In this document: piece after piece, positions 24,784-32,624 of the stretch
Layout of the letters: each line of letters begins with the position of its first letter
Numbering within the stretch: the first letter of the stretch is position 1
Assembly: GCA_934309475.1 (NCBI GenBank)
Contig: CAKRDK010000004.1
Location: forward strand, 62,001 to 126,000
Origin: an uncultured Roseburia sp.
Lineage (GTDB): Bacteria > Bacillota > Clostridia > Lachnospirales > Lachnospiraceae
Reading direction: 5' to 3'
Length of the DNA: 64,000 bases
Notes under the pieces: model-generated
What the model was told of the DNA's origin: nothing
The model's database searches: none
The model's input: only the letters and a program-made list of their open reading frames with translations
Translations under genes and position numbers: made by a program

Positions 24784-25242
24784 CTATTGCTTCACTTTAT
24801 GAATCGACTGTTCCTGCAACACTGCCTCATAGTAGTTAATATCTTCCCTTACCTTCCAGTCTAATCCCTTCCAGAAATTGTTCCCCACTTCATTTTCCTT
24901 GAATGCAAGCAGATTAACCTTGTTAATCTTCTCCTCTTTCAACGCCTTAAGACACTTTTTTACCATCGCCTGACCGATTCCATGCTTCCGGTATCTCTCG
25001 TCCACGCAGACATGATAAAAGCACGCTGTCCGTCCGTCATGCCCGCACAAAATGGCACCCACAAGCTTTCCGTCTGCGACCGTTACCATGCTTGTGGTCG
25101 GATTTCTCCGGATAAAACGCTCCACGCCCTCTTTTGAATCATCAATGCTGCGGATTGCAAATCCCTGTATTCCCGACCATAACTCATACACCGCTTCATA
25201 GTCTTCTATTTTCATTTCACGAATCTCATACTGCTGTTCCAA
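24784..25242 (-). CDS. GNAT-family N-acetyltransferase in the arg operon
   Basis: This 152-aa single-domain acetyltransferase shows the acetyl-CoA loop in RYRKHGIGQAMVKKCL and the preceding strand CFYHVCVDE. It lies between argC and argJ with 21-nt gaps on both sides, so it is co-transcribed with arginine genes. The obvious guess is a second N-acetylglutamate synthase to prime the ArgJ cycle, but it lacks the kinase-like half of classical ArgA and the sequence alone does not identify the substrate. Ribosomal-protein or small-molecule acetylation remains possible. Confidence 0.85.
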   Translation of the reverse strand: MEQQYEIREMKIEDYEAVYELWSGIQGFAIRSIDDSKEGVERFIRRNPTTSMVTVADGKLVGAILCGHDGRTACFYHVCVDERYRKHGIGQAMVKKCLKALKEEKINKVNLLAFKENEVGNNFWKGLDWKVREDINYYEAVLQEQSIHKVKQ

Positions 25243-25263
25243 ATCTAATCCATCCCCTTTTAT

Positions 25264-26319
25264 CTATGGAAACATCGGTGCAAAAGAAAGCCCTTCCGTC
25301 TCCTCGAATCCAAACAGAATATTCATATTCTGTACTGCCTGGCCTGCCGCTCCTTTGACGAGGTTGTCTAACGCTCCCATCATCACGACACGTCCGGTCC
25401 GCTCATCCACTTTAACATTCACATCCACAAAATTGCTTCCCTCTACCCATTTTGTCTCCGGGCAGATACCCTCCGGCAAAACACGGACAAACTTTTCCGC
25501 TGCATAATATTTATTATATGCTGATTTAATTTCTTCGCAAGATGGATAACTTCCGTCTGCTTTCTTTTTTAAGGAAGCATATTCCGTCACAAGAATTCCC
25601 CGGTTCATCGGCACAAGATGCGGCGTAAAATTCACCAGTATCTTCTCCCCTGCCGCGTAGCCTAACTGTTCCTCAATCTCCGGCGTATGACGGTGTGTTG
25701 TCACACCATACGCTTTCATATTCTCGTTCACTTCACAGAAAAGATTCGGAAGCTTCGCGCCTCTTCCCGCACCGGACGTTCCTGATTTTGCATCAATAAT
25801 TAAGGTATTCGCATCAATGAGTCCCTCTTTTACCAGTGGATACGCCGTTAAAATCGAACAGGTCGTATAGCAGCCCGGATTTGCGACAAGTCTTTTTCCT
25901 TTTATCTGTTCCCGGTTGATTTCGCACAATCCATATACCGCTTCTTCGATAAACTGTGGACTCTTATGTTCTATCTGATACCACTTCTCATAAGTTGCCA
26001 CATCCTTGATACGGTAATCTGCACTCAAATCAATTACTTTTGTCTTCTGTAAAATTTCTTCCGTCAAAACGCCTGCCAAAAATCCCTGCGGTGTCGCTGT
26101 AAAAATGACATCGACCTGCTCTGCCAGTTCCTCCATATTATCGTCTAAGCATTTCGCATCTACGAGTTCGAACATATTCTGGTAAACGGAAGCATATGCC
26201 TCCCCGACATAACTTCTAGAACCATACCATTTTATTTCCACCTCTCTATGTCCCAGTAAAATTCGAACCAGTTCATTGCCTGCATACCCTGTTGCTCCGA
26301 TAATTCCCGCCTTTATCAT
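25264..26319 (-). CDS. argC: N-acetyl-gamma-glutamyl-phosphate reductase
   Basis: This 351-aa NADPH enzyme makes N-acetylglutamate semialdehyde. The Rossmann start reads IKAGIIGATGYAGNELVRIL. The active-site Cys is in ANPGCYTTCSI, and the substrate block is SGTSGAGRGAKL. The C-terminus holds DNLVKGAAGQAVQNMN. The ATG has AAGGAGG. It is the first gene of the minus-strand arg operon, about 95 nt downstream of a predicted promoter overlapped by ARG-box-like sequences. Confidence 0.97.
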   Translation of the reverse strand: MIKAGIIGATGYAGNELVRILLGHREVEIKWYGSRSYVGEAYASVYQNMFELVDAKCLDDNMEELAEQVDVIFTATPQGFLAGVLTEEILQKTKVIDLSADYRIKDVATYEKWYQIEHKSPQFIEEAVYGLCEINREQIKGKRLVANPGCYTTCSILTAYPLVKEGLIDANTLIIDAKSGTSGAGRGAKLPNLFCEVNENMKAYGVTTHRHTPEIEEQLGYAAGEKILVNFTPHLVPMNRGILVTEYASLKKKADGSYPSCEEIKSAYNKYYAAEKFVRVLPEGICPETKWVEGSNFVDVNVKVDERTGRVVMMGALDNLVKGAAGQAVQNMNILFGFEETEGLSFAPMFP

Positions 26320-26420
26320 CTTTTGCGCCCTCCTTTTTGCTCTCTATACTTCATCTTAATCATTTTGCTTAACGTAGTAAAGCAGTAATTCCAAAAAGTT
26401 TTTTATTTTTACACTGCATA

Positions 26421-26449
26421 ATTATACATTCATATTTCATATTATGCAA
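26421..26449 (-). promoter_or_regulatory. Promoter of the argC operon
   Basis: On the minus strand TTGCAT (26444-26449), 17 nt, perfect TATAAT (26421-26426). The -10 and -35 boxes both lie inside ARG-box-like sequences, the classical layout for repression by ArgR. Confidence 0.75.
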
Positions 26450-26597
26450 GAGTATTTTTCAAAAATATAAATTTTCTTTTGCATAATAATTCACAATCGC
26501 TTCTTTTTATATAATATATTACCGTTTTTCAGGTATTTTGTACATTTTCCACACATGCATATGCATTATTATTAGAATTTTATGTATATTTTTACGC

Positions 26598-26626
26598 TTG
26601 CGTTTTTTTATGCATTGATGTATATT
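26598..26626 (+). promoter_or_regulatory. Promoter of argG
   Basis: TTGCGT (26598-26603), 17 nt, TATATT (26621-26626), giving a leader of about 40 nt. An ARG-box-like site overlaps the -10 box. A second TATAAT at 26510-26515 lacks a good -35. Confidence 0.6.
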
Positions 26627-26671
26627 AAACCTAGTCAATGAATAAAACAAACGGAGAAAGGAACTATTACT

Positions 26672-27892
26672 ATGAAAGAAAAAGTTATTTTAGCGTACTC
26701 CGGTGGTCTTGATACTACCGCAATTATCCCTTGGTTAAAAGAAAATTATGATTATGAAGTTATCTGCTGCTGTATCGACTGCGGACAGGAAGAAGAATTA
26801 GACGGATTAGAGGAACGTGCCAAATTATCCGGTGCTTCAAAATTATATATCGAAGACATCGTCGATGAATTCTGTGATGAATATATCGTTCCTTGTGTGC
26901 AGGCAAATGCTGTTTACGAAAACAAATACCTGCTTGGAACTTCCATGGCACGTCCCGGTATTGCAAAGAAATTAGTAGAAATTGCAAGAAAAGAAGGTGC
27001 TACTGCTATCTGCCACGGTGCTACCGGAAAAGGAAACGACCAGATCCGTTTCGAATTAGGCATCAAGGCACTTGCTCCTGACATTAAAATTATTGCAGCC
27101 TGGAGAGATGACAAATGGACGATGCAGTCCCGTGAAGATGAGATTGCATACTGTAAGGCACACGGTATCGACCTTCCGTTCTCAGCAGATTCGAGCTACA
27201 GCCGTGACCGTAATCTGTGGCACATCAGCCATGAAGGCTTAGAATTAGAAGATCCTGCCTGCGAACCGGATTACGATCATCTTCTTGTCTTAGGTGTTTC
27301 CCCTGAGAAAGCTCCTGACGAGGGTGAATACGTTACCATGACATTTGAAGCAGGTGTGCCTACGTCTGTAAATGGTAAAAAAATGAAAGTTTCCGATATT
27401 ATCCGTGAATTAAATAAATTAGGCGGAAAACACGGTATCGGTATTGTTGATATCGTCGAAAACCGTGTCGTTGGTATGAAATCCCGTGGTGTCTATGAGA
27501 CTCCAGGCGGAACAATTTTGATGGAGGCACATCAGCAGTTAGAGGAATTAGTGCTCGACCGTGCGACCATGGAAGTCAAAAAAGACATGGGCAACAAATT
27601 AGCCCAGATTGTTTACGAAGGAAAATGGTTTACACCACTTTGCGATGCCGTAAAAGCATTTGTCGCCTCTACCCAGCAGTATGTAACCGGCGAAGTAAAA
27701 TTCAAGCTTTACAAAGGAAATATCATCAAAGCGGGAACCACTTCTCCATACTCTTTATACAGTGAGTCCTTAGCAAGTTTCACCACAGGTGATTTGTATG
27801 ACCACCACGATGCAGAAGGTTTCATCACACTGTTCGGACTTCCGTTAAAAGTTCGTGCCATGAAAATGCAGGAAATCGAAAAGAACAAATAA
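26672..27892 (+). CDS. argG: Argininosuccinate synthase
   Basis: This 406-aa ATP-dependent ligase joins citrulline and aspartate. The P-loop reads ILAYSGGLDTTAI. Further family blocks are ATGKGNDQIRFELG and SYSRDRNLWHISHEGLELED, and it has the usual tail. The ATG has GGAGAAAGG at about 10-nt spacing. It is transcribed divergently from argC and ends in a shared terminator with the MocR gene. argH, argF and carAB are not in the window. Confidence 0.98.
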   Translation: MKEKVILAYSGGLDTTAIIPWLKENYDYEVICCCIDCGQEEELDGLEERAKLSGASKLYIEDIVDEFCDEYIVPCVQANAVYENKYLLGTSMARPGIAKKLVEIARKEGATAICHGATGKGNDQIRFELGIKALAPDIKIIAAWRDDKWTMQSREDEIAYCKAHGIDLPFSADSSYSRDRNLWHISHEGLELEDPACEPDYDHLLVLGVSPEKAPDEGEYVTMTFEAGVPTSVNGKKMKVSDIIRELNKLGGKHGIGIVDIVENRVVGMKSRGVYETPGGTILMEAHQQLEELVLDRATMEVKKDMGNKLAQIVYEGKWFTPLCDAVKAFVASTQQYVTGEVKFKLYKGNIIKAGTTSPYSLYSESLASFTTGDLYDHHDAEGFITLFGLPLKVRAMKMQEIEKNK

Positions 27893-27909
27893 ATTCTCCT
27901 TTTATAAGC

Positions 27910-27949
27910 AAAATGAGAGGTTACGGAATCTTCTGTAACCTCTCATTTT
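27910..27949. terminator. Bidirectional terminator between argG and the MocR gene
   Basis: The inverted repeat AATGAGAGGTTAC / GTAACCTCTCATT (arms about 27912-27924 and 27935-27947) is flanked by A and T runs. The stop codon of the minus-strand gene lies inside one arm. Confidence 0.85.
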
Positions 27950-29375
27950 CTCTATCTCTATTATTTAGCAATATCTCATCTAAAATAGAAAGCCCTTTTC
28001 GCATCATATCTTCCGACAAATTGCCATAGCCAAACAACAACACCGGTTTCTCCTGTGTCCGGCTCTCCACAATATCGTAATGTGACAATCCTTCTATTTT
28101 CAATCCGTACTGTAAGGCTCTCTCCTCAATCTCTTTTTCGGAAAGATTCGTATTCAGCTCTGCAAGCAGATGCAGCCCTGCATTTTCCCCACGGATTCTG
28201 CCAACCCACGGATATTTTTTCAGTTCATTCAATAAAATATCATGCTTATTGCGGTACACACTGCGCATTTTATTCAAATGCCGCCCAAAATGTCCCTCCT
28301 CAATAAAACGCTGCAATACTTTCTGGGACAATTTCGGTACGGTAGTGGAATAAAAATCGCATTTTTTCTGATAAATCTCAAGCAGATTTTTCGGGAGCAC
28401 CATGTAGCTGACACGGACGGACGGCGCAATACTTGCCGAAAACGTTCCCAGATAAATCACTTTTTCACGGCTGTCAATACTCTGTAAGGACGGAATCGGC
28501 TTTCCCTTGTAGCGGTACTCACTGTCATGGTCGTCCTCAATCAGATATCTTCCCTCCTGCTCCGATGCCCAATGAAGCAGTTCTAATCGTTTCTTCATCG
28601 GCATCACGGTTCCAAGCGGAAACTGGTGCGACGGCATGCTGTAGACAACATCCGGATTCGTTTTTCCGAACGCTGCAAAAATATCACTTTCTCCTTCTGC
28701 CGGAATCGCCTGCACTTCCCAGCCGATATTGCAGAACGTGTGATATGCCTGCAAATAAGTCGGATTCTCCATCGCAACTTTCTTTTTTTCCTCAAAAAGC
28801 TGTGCTAGCAACAGCAGGAGATACTCATTTCCGGCTCCGATTACTAACTGCTCCGGCGTGCAGTTGACGCCCCTTGCCTGATACAGATAATGGGCAATGG
28901 ATTCCCGCAGTCCATACTCTCCCTGGCTGTCTCCAACACTCAAAAGCTCGTCTGTCTCCTCAAGTAAAATATCCTTGTGAAGCTTTCTCCAGATGTTAAA
29001 CGGAAAATGCTTTTTGTCCACACCGTTTATCGTAAAATCAATTATGTCTTGTAGTTCATTTTGCATCGTATTTTGTACCGGCGCAGTTTCCTTTTCCTCC
29101 ACATGACGCTCTAAGCGGTAAAGTTCCGCAATGTCACAAATAAAGTAACCTTTACACGGAACCGACTCAATATAGCCTTCCGAACGGAGCTGTTCATAGG
29201 CAAGTTCTACCGTACTCCTGCTGATTTGCAGATATTTTGCCATAAAACGCGTAGACGGTAATTTTTCTCCGCGAGAAATCTTACCGTCTTCCATGTTTTT
29301 CTTTATGTAATTGTAAATCTGTTCATAGAGCGGTGTCTTTGCATCTGCCTCTAAATGAATCATGATTTCAATCAT
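27921..29375 (-). CDS. MocR/PdxR-type regulator: GntR helix-turn-helix fused to an aminotransferase-like domain
   Basis: This 484-aa protein has a winged GntR helix-turn-helix at about 12-80 (GEKLPSTRFMAKYLQISRS) and a fold-type-I aminotransferase domain at about 115-470. The aminotransferase region keeps the conserved YLIEDDHDSEYRY block. At the place where the family has GTFSK, with the PLP-binding Lys, the sequence reads GTFSASIAPS, so Ala314 replaces that Lys (GCA codon at 28434-28436). It therefore probably cannot form the usual internal aldimine. The start ATG has AGAGGT. It is co-oriented 25 nt after the DUF2225 gene. Its target genes are unknown. Confidence 0.9.
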   Translation of the reverse strand: MIEIMIHLEADAKTPLYEQIYNYIKKNMEDGKISRGEKLPSTRFMAKYLQISRSTVELAYEQLRSEGYIESVPCKGYFICDIAELYRLERHVEEKETAPVQNTMQNELQDIIDFTINGVDKKHFPFNIWRKLHKDILLEETDELLSVGDSQGEYGLRESIAHYLYQARGVNCTPEQLVIGAGNEYLLLLLAQLFEEKKKVAMENPTYLQAYHTFCNIGWEVQAIPAEGESDIFAAFGKTNPDVVYSMPSHQFPLGTVMPMKKRLELLHWASEQEGRYLIEDDHDSEYRYKGKPIPSLQSIDSREKVIYLGTFSASIAPSVRVSYMVLPKNLLEIYQKKCDFYSTTVPKLSQKVLQRFIEEGHFGRHLNKMRSVYRNKHDILLNELKKYPWVGRIRGENAGLHLLAELNTNLSEKEIEERALQYGLKIEGLSHYDIVESRTQEKPVLLFGYGNLSEDMMRKGLSILDEILLNNRDRENERLQKIP

Positions 29376-29400
29376 GGATACCTCTTTCTAAAAGAACCGC

Positions 29401-30267
29401 TTATTTACTCTTCTTAATCTCAGCAATAATCTGCTCTTTCATATCGTACGCACGGTCTTTCATCTTCTGACCTGCTGCAGAAGATGTCAGGATACCGCTG
29501 ATTAACTTTGATGCAACGTCATATTTTTTGAGATTGAAAGACATTGCTGCTAAAAGATAGTCCACTGTTGTCTGATCCATGCCACAGATTGGGAACATCT
29601 CGGAAGAAACTGCCTTCATCAGACCTTCATATGCCTGCTGATAAAATGCCTGTTCCTGCTCCTTGCATTCTGCTTTCTGTTTTGCGATTTCCTCTTCGGT
29701 TCCAGTCAGGTTCTCGGCTTTTCCACGATACAGCCATGCAATCTTTAAACAGGTGTATGCTTTCTCACTTGTCTTTGCCTTCTTTGCCATCGCGCAAAAC
29801 AGCGCAAGTTTATACTGCTCAATCGCTTCATCATAGGAATATTCCTCCGGAAGCACCGGGAGATCTGCTCCTAACACACCATTAAATTTTGAGCAGACAT
29901 TCTCTTTTACAAGTTTAATCTGAACCGATGTCAGATGCTCAAAATAACGGGTGATGGCTGTGTATCCGCAATATGGGCAGGATAACACATCATATTTTGT
30001 GGTATCAATATACTGGAATCTCGGTCTCAAATCGAAATCCGGCTCTAAACGTTTGATACGTCCGTTCTTCACCATTTTTGTCTTAAATACTTTATCACAT
30101 ACGGTACAGCGTACTGCTTTTTCTAACAGAAATGAAGACTCTGCCGGAATTTCGTCTCCGGTGGATGTCTTTACCACTGCTCCAGTATCTTTTTTCTCTT
30201 CTTCGAAAAGATTCGTGGTATCATCTGCTTTGATTCCAAACTTTTCCAATCCAGAAAATAAATTCAT
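29401..30267 (-). CDS. DUF2225-type zinc-ribbon protein
   Basis: This 288-aa cytoplasmic protein has two CxxC pairs, CTVCDKVF near residue 54 and CPYCGYTAITRYF near residue 97, forming one probable zinc site. A helical, TPR-like tail follows (about 140-288), with AYTCLKIAWLYRG. The arrangement matches the DUF2225 family of Clostridia and Bacilli, whose function is not established. It lies between glnS (26 nt upstream) and the MocR regulator (25 nt downstream), so all three may be co-transcribed. Confidence 0.85.
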   Translation of the reverse strand: MNLFSGLEKFGIKADDTTNLFEEEKKDTGAVVKTSTGDEIPAESSFLLEKAVRCTVCDKVFKTKMVKNGRIKRLEPDFDLRPRFQYIDTTKYDVLSCPYCGYTAITRYFEHLTSVQIKLVKENVCSKFNGVLGADLPVLPEEYSYDEAIEQYKLALFCAMAKKAKTSEKAYTCLKIAWLYRGKAENLTGTEEEIAKQKAECKEQEQAFYQQAYEGLMKAVSSEMFPICGMDQTTVDYLLAAMSFNLKKYDVASKLISGILTSSAAGQKMKDRAYDMKEQIIAEIKKSK

Positions 30268-30293
30268 ATTATAACCATTCCTTCCTACATCTT

Positions 30294-31964
30294 TTACTTA
30301 TTTGTTGGTAATTTATAAGAACTCTTTAATGAAACAATACGGTTAAATACCGGCTGTCCTGGTTTGGAATCCTTTGCATCGGCACAGAAAAATCCCTGTC
30401 TTACGAACTGGAAGCTATCGTATGGTGCCGCCTCCATCAGGTCTGGCTCCACATAACAATTTTCTAATACGGTCAATGAGTTTGGATTCAAATTCAGACT
30501 GCCATCTTCATTATATACCCCAAGTTCCTCATCTACAATATTCTCATATAGACGAACTTCTGCTTTTTTCGCATATTTAGCAGATACCCAGTGAATCGTT
30601 CCCTTCACTTTACGTCCGTCCGGGCTGTTTCCACCCTTTGAATCCGGGTCGTATGTGCAGTGAATCTCTGTGATATTGCCATTTTCATCTTTTTCAAAGC
30701 TGTTGCATTTTACGAAGTAAGCATTCATCAGACGGACTTCATTGCCCGGAAACATACGGAAGTATTTCTTCGGTGGTTCCTCCATAAAGTCGTCTCTCTC
30801 AATGTAGAGTTCTCTTGTAAACGGTACCTTACGGCTTCCTAATGCCTCATTTTCGAGGTTATTTACAACATCAAGGTATTCCACCTTATCTTCCGGATAG
30901 TTGTCAATTACGACCTTAACCGGGTCTAACACTGCCATCATACGAGGTTTCTTCATCTTTAAGTCCTCACGGATACAATACTCCAGCATTGCATAATCCA
31001 CGGAACTGTTTGCCTTAGAAACACCGCAGAGCTCCACAAACATCTTGATGGATTCCGGTGTGAATCCTCTACGTCTGAGTGCTGCGATAGAAACCAGACG
31101 AGGATCATCCCAGCCATCTACGATTTTTTCTTCTACCAGACGTTTGATGTAACGTTTCCCAGTAACTACATTTGTAAGATATAATTTTGCAAACTCAATC
31201 TGCTTTGGCGGGTTCTCATATTCAGCTTCACGTACCACCCAGTCGTACAATGGTCTGTGGTCTTCAAATTCCAACGTACAGATAGAATGTGTAATTCCCT
31301 CAATGGCATCCTCGATTGGATGTGCAAAGTCATACATCGGATAAATGCACCATTTGTCACCGGTTCTGTGATGTGTCATGTGTGCCACACGGTAGATGAC
31401 CGGATCTCTCATGTTAATGTTAGAAGATGACATATCAATTCTTGCACGAAGCACTTTGGAGCCATCCTCAAATTTACCGTTCTTCATATCCTCAAACAGC
31501 GCAAGGTTCTCTTCCACGCTTCTGCCTACACTCGGGTCTTCTTTTCCCGGCTCTGTCAGTGTTCCGCGGTACTCGCGAATCTCTTCTGCGGATAAGTCAG
31601 AGACATAAGCTTTTCCCTTTTTGATTAATTTGACAGCCACTTCATACATCTGGTCAAAATAATCGGATGCAAAAAATAACCGGTCTTCCCAATCCGCCCC
31701 TAACCATTTAATATCTGCCTTGATAGATTCCACGAACTCACTCTTTTCTTTGGTCGGGTTTGTATCATCGAAACGCATGTTGAACTTACCATGATACTTC
31801 TGTGCAAGTCCGTAATTTAATAAAATTGATTTGGCATGTCCAATATGAAGATATCCGTTCGGTTCCGGCGGGAATCTGGTATGCACTTCCTGGCAATGAC
31901 CTTCTTCTATATCTTTTTCAATAATCTGTTCAATAAAATTTTTGGAGACATTTTCGTTTTCCAT
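30294..31964 (-). CDS. glnS: Glutamine--tRNA ligase
   Basis: This 556-aa class I synthetase charges tRNA-Gln directly. The HIGH motif is in [16 protein letters not shown], and the family block [17 protein letters not shown] [17 protein letters not shown] follows. [18 protein letters not shown] marks the connector to the second half. The second ATP motif, normally MSKR-like, reads [10 protein letters not shown] here. The C-terminal half (about 335-556) forms the two beta-barrel anticodon domains. The ATG has AGGAGGAG. A TTGAAA-N17-TATGAT promoter lies 38-66 nt upstream, and no T-box leader is visible. Confidence 0.96.
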   Translation of the reverse strand: MENENVSKNFIEQIIEKDIEEGHCQEVHTRFPPEPNGYLHIGHAKSILLNYGLAQKYHGKFNMRFDDTNPTKEKSEFVESIKADIKWLGADWEDRLFFASDYFDQMYEVAVKLIKKGKAYVSDLSAEEIREYRGTLTEPGKEDPSVGRSVEENLALFEDMKNGKFEDGSKVLRARIDMSSSNINMRDPVIYRVAHMTHHRTGDKWCIYPMYDFAHPIEDAIEGITHSICTLEFEDHRPLYDWVVREAEYENPPKQIEFAKLYLTNVVTGKRYIKRLVEEKIVDGWDDPRLVSIAALRRRGFTPESIKMFVELCGVSKANSSVDYAMLEYCIREDLKMKKPRMMAVLDPVKVVIDNYPEDKVEYLDVVNNLENEALGSRKVPFTRELYIERDDFMEEPPKKYFRMFPGNEVRLMNAYFVKCNSFEKDENGNITEIHCTYDPDSKGGNSPDGRKVKGTIHWVSAKYAKKAEVRLYENIVDEELGVYNEDGSLNLNPNSLTVLENCYVEPDLMEAAPYDSFQFVRQGFFCADAKDSKPGQPVFNRIVSLKSSYKLPTNK

Positions 31965-32001
31965 TTATTTACTCCTCCTAAAAGAATACAATTCAACAAC
32001 T

Positions 32002-32030
32002 ATCATACAGCATAACACGGCATATTTCAA
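32002..32030 (-). promoter_or_regulatory. Promoter of glnS
   Basis: On the minus strand TTGAAA (32025-32030), 17 nt, TATGAT (32002-32007). Leader only about 30 nt. Confidence 0.7.
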
Positions 32031-32120
32031 AACTTTTTTCAAAATATTTTCTTATTCTTGCAAAAATGACGAATTCAGCAAGCTATTTTCGAATTTCGGA
32101 CTTTCATAAAAAGAATATGA

Positions 32121-32129
32121 TGCTATAAT
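32121..32129 (+). promoter_or_regulatory. Extended -10 promoter of the candidate small RNA
   Basis: TGC-TATAAT (TATAAT at 32124-32129) with a weak -35 CTTTCA (32101-32106) at 17-nt spacing. Points toward the terminator at 32234-32265 with no gene between. Confidence 0.5.
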
Positions 32130-32135
32130 ATATTT

Positions 32136-32270
32136 AGACGGCAGAACAATATACACTTATTTTTACAGTTTTCCATGAAAAGTAAGATATATGCCGTTTT
32201 CAGGTAAAACCCCTTTCTTTTATAACCCCTCTTAAAAGGAGCTGTTGGCGACAACAGCTCCTTTTATATT
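32136..32270 (+). ncRNA. Candidate structured small RNA
   Basis: A stretch of about 135 nt lies between an extended -10 promoter and a strong terminator and holds no plausible reading frame. Its 5' part folds into a long hairpin (32138-32197): ACGGCA pairs with TGCCGT, inside it ATAT with ATAT, then CTTA-TTTT with AAAA-GTAAG. The middle (32207-32232) is C-rich and probably single-stranded, with ACCCCTTTC and ACCCCTCTT. These are complementary to purine-rich ribosome sites, so a trans-acting regulatory RNA is a reasonable guess. I do not recognise a known family. Confidence 0.5.
32234..32265. terminator. Strong bidirectional terminator
   Basis: A perfect 14-bp stem AAAAGGAGCTGTTG (32234-32247) / CAACAGCTCCTTTT (32252-32265) with a 4-nt GCGA loop. 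It can serve the small RNA on plus and the 63-aa gene on minus. Confidence 0.92.
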
Positions 32271-32325
32271 TCCCAACTATAAAAACAAAGCCAAGTCACT
32301 ACATTTGTAATGACCTGACTTTACT

Positions 32326-32517
32326 TTAAACATCCTGCACAGATGAACCTCGACTTCCATCTGGCATAACATAATAACCATCTTGAATCTCTTTAATTCC
32401 ACCACCAAAGTACCAACCATTAGCCTCAACAAAATCAATGAATTTTTCCCAAAATTCATCTTCTGTTACCTCTGGAGATACTTCAATGCAACCGTTTATT
32501 TCAAATTCTTTTTCCAT
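32326..32517 (-). CDS. Small acidic protein of unknown function (63 aa)
   Basis: I do not recognise this protein. It is 63 aa and acidic, with a predicted alpha/beta pattern: a strand (FEINGCIEV), a helix (EDEFWEKFIDFVEANGW), a Gly-rich turn (YFGGGIKEI) and a strand (DGYYVMPDG). The ATG has CGGAG at 6-nt spacing, and a strong terminator stands 60 nt downstream. These support a real monocistronic gene rather than a chance frame. Confidence 0.6.
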   Translation of the reverse strand: MEKEFEINGCIEVSPEVTEDEFWEKFIDFVEANGWYFGGGIKEIQDGYYVMPDGSRGSSVQDV

Positions 32518-32624
32518 ATGTGTCTCCGCTTATTCCAACCTTCCCAATTTCTTTAAAATTAGAAATCTTCACATTCTGCCTACTATTGTCGCTGTAAATT
32601 TTCTTCTATTTCTGCCACTTATTT

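Larger units (their letters stand above)
26320..26671. promoter_or_regulatory. Divergent argC/argG regulatory region with ARG-box-like sites
   Basis: This 352-bp AT-rich gap separates argC and argG. Several sites resemble the ArgR/AhrC operator (TGMATWWWWATKCA): TGCATAATTATACA at 26415-26428, TTCATATTATGCAA at 26436-26449, TGCATAATAATTCA at 26480-26493 (closest match), TGCATTATTATTAG at 26562-26575 and TGCATTGATGTATA at 26611-26624. They cover both predicted promoters, so arginine repression of both units is likely. No argR gene is in the window. Confidence 0.7.

Noticed and set aside
31965..32233. T-box riboswitch upstream of glnS
   Set aside because: The glnS promoter lies only about 40-65 nt from the start codon, leaving no room for a T-box; no TGGN antiterminator motif is seen.
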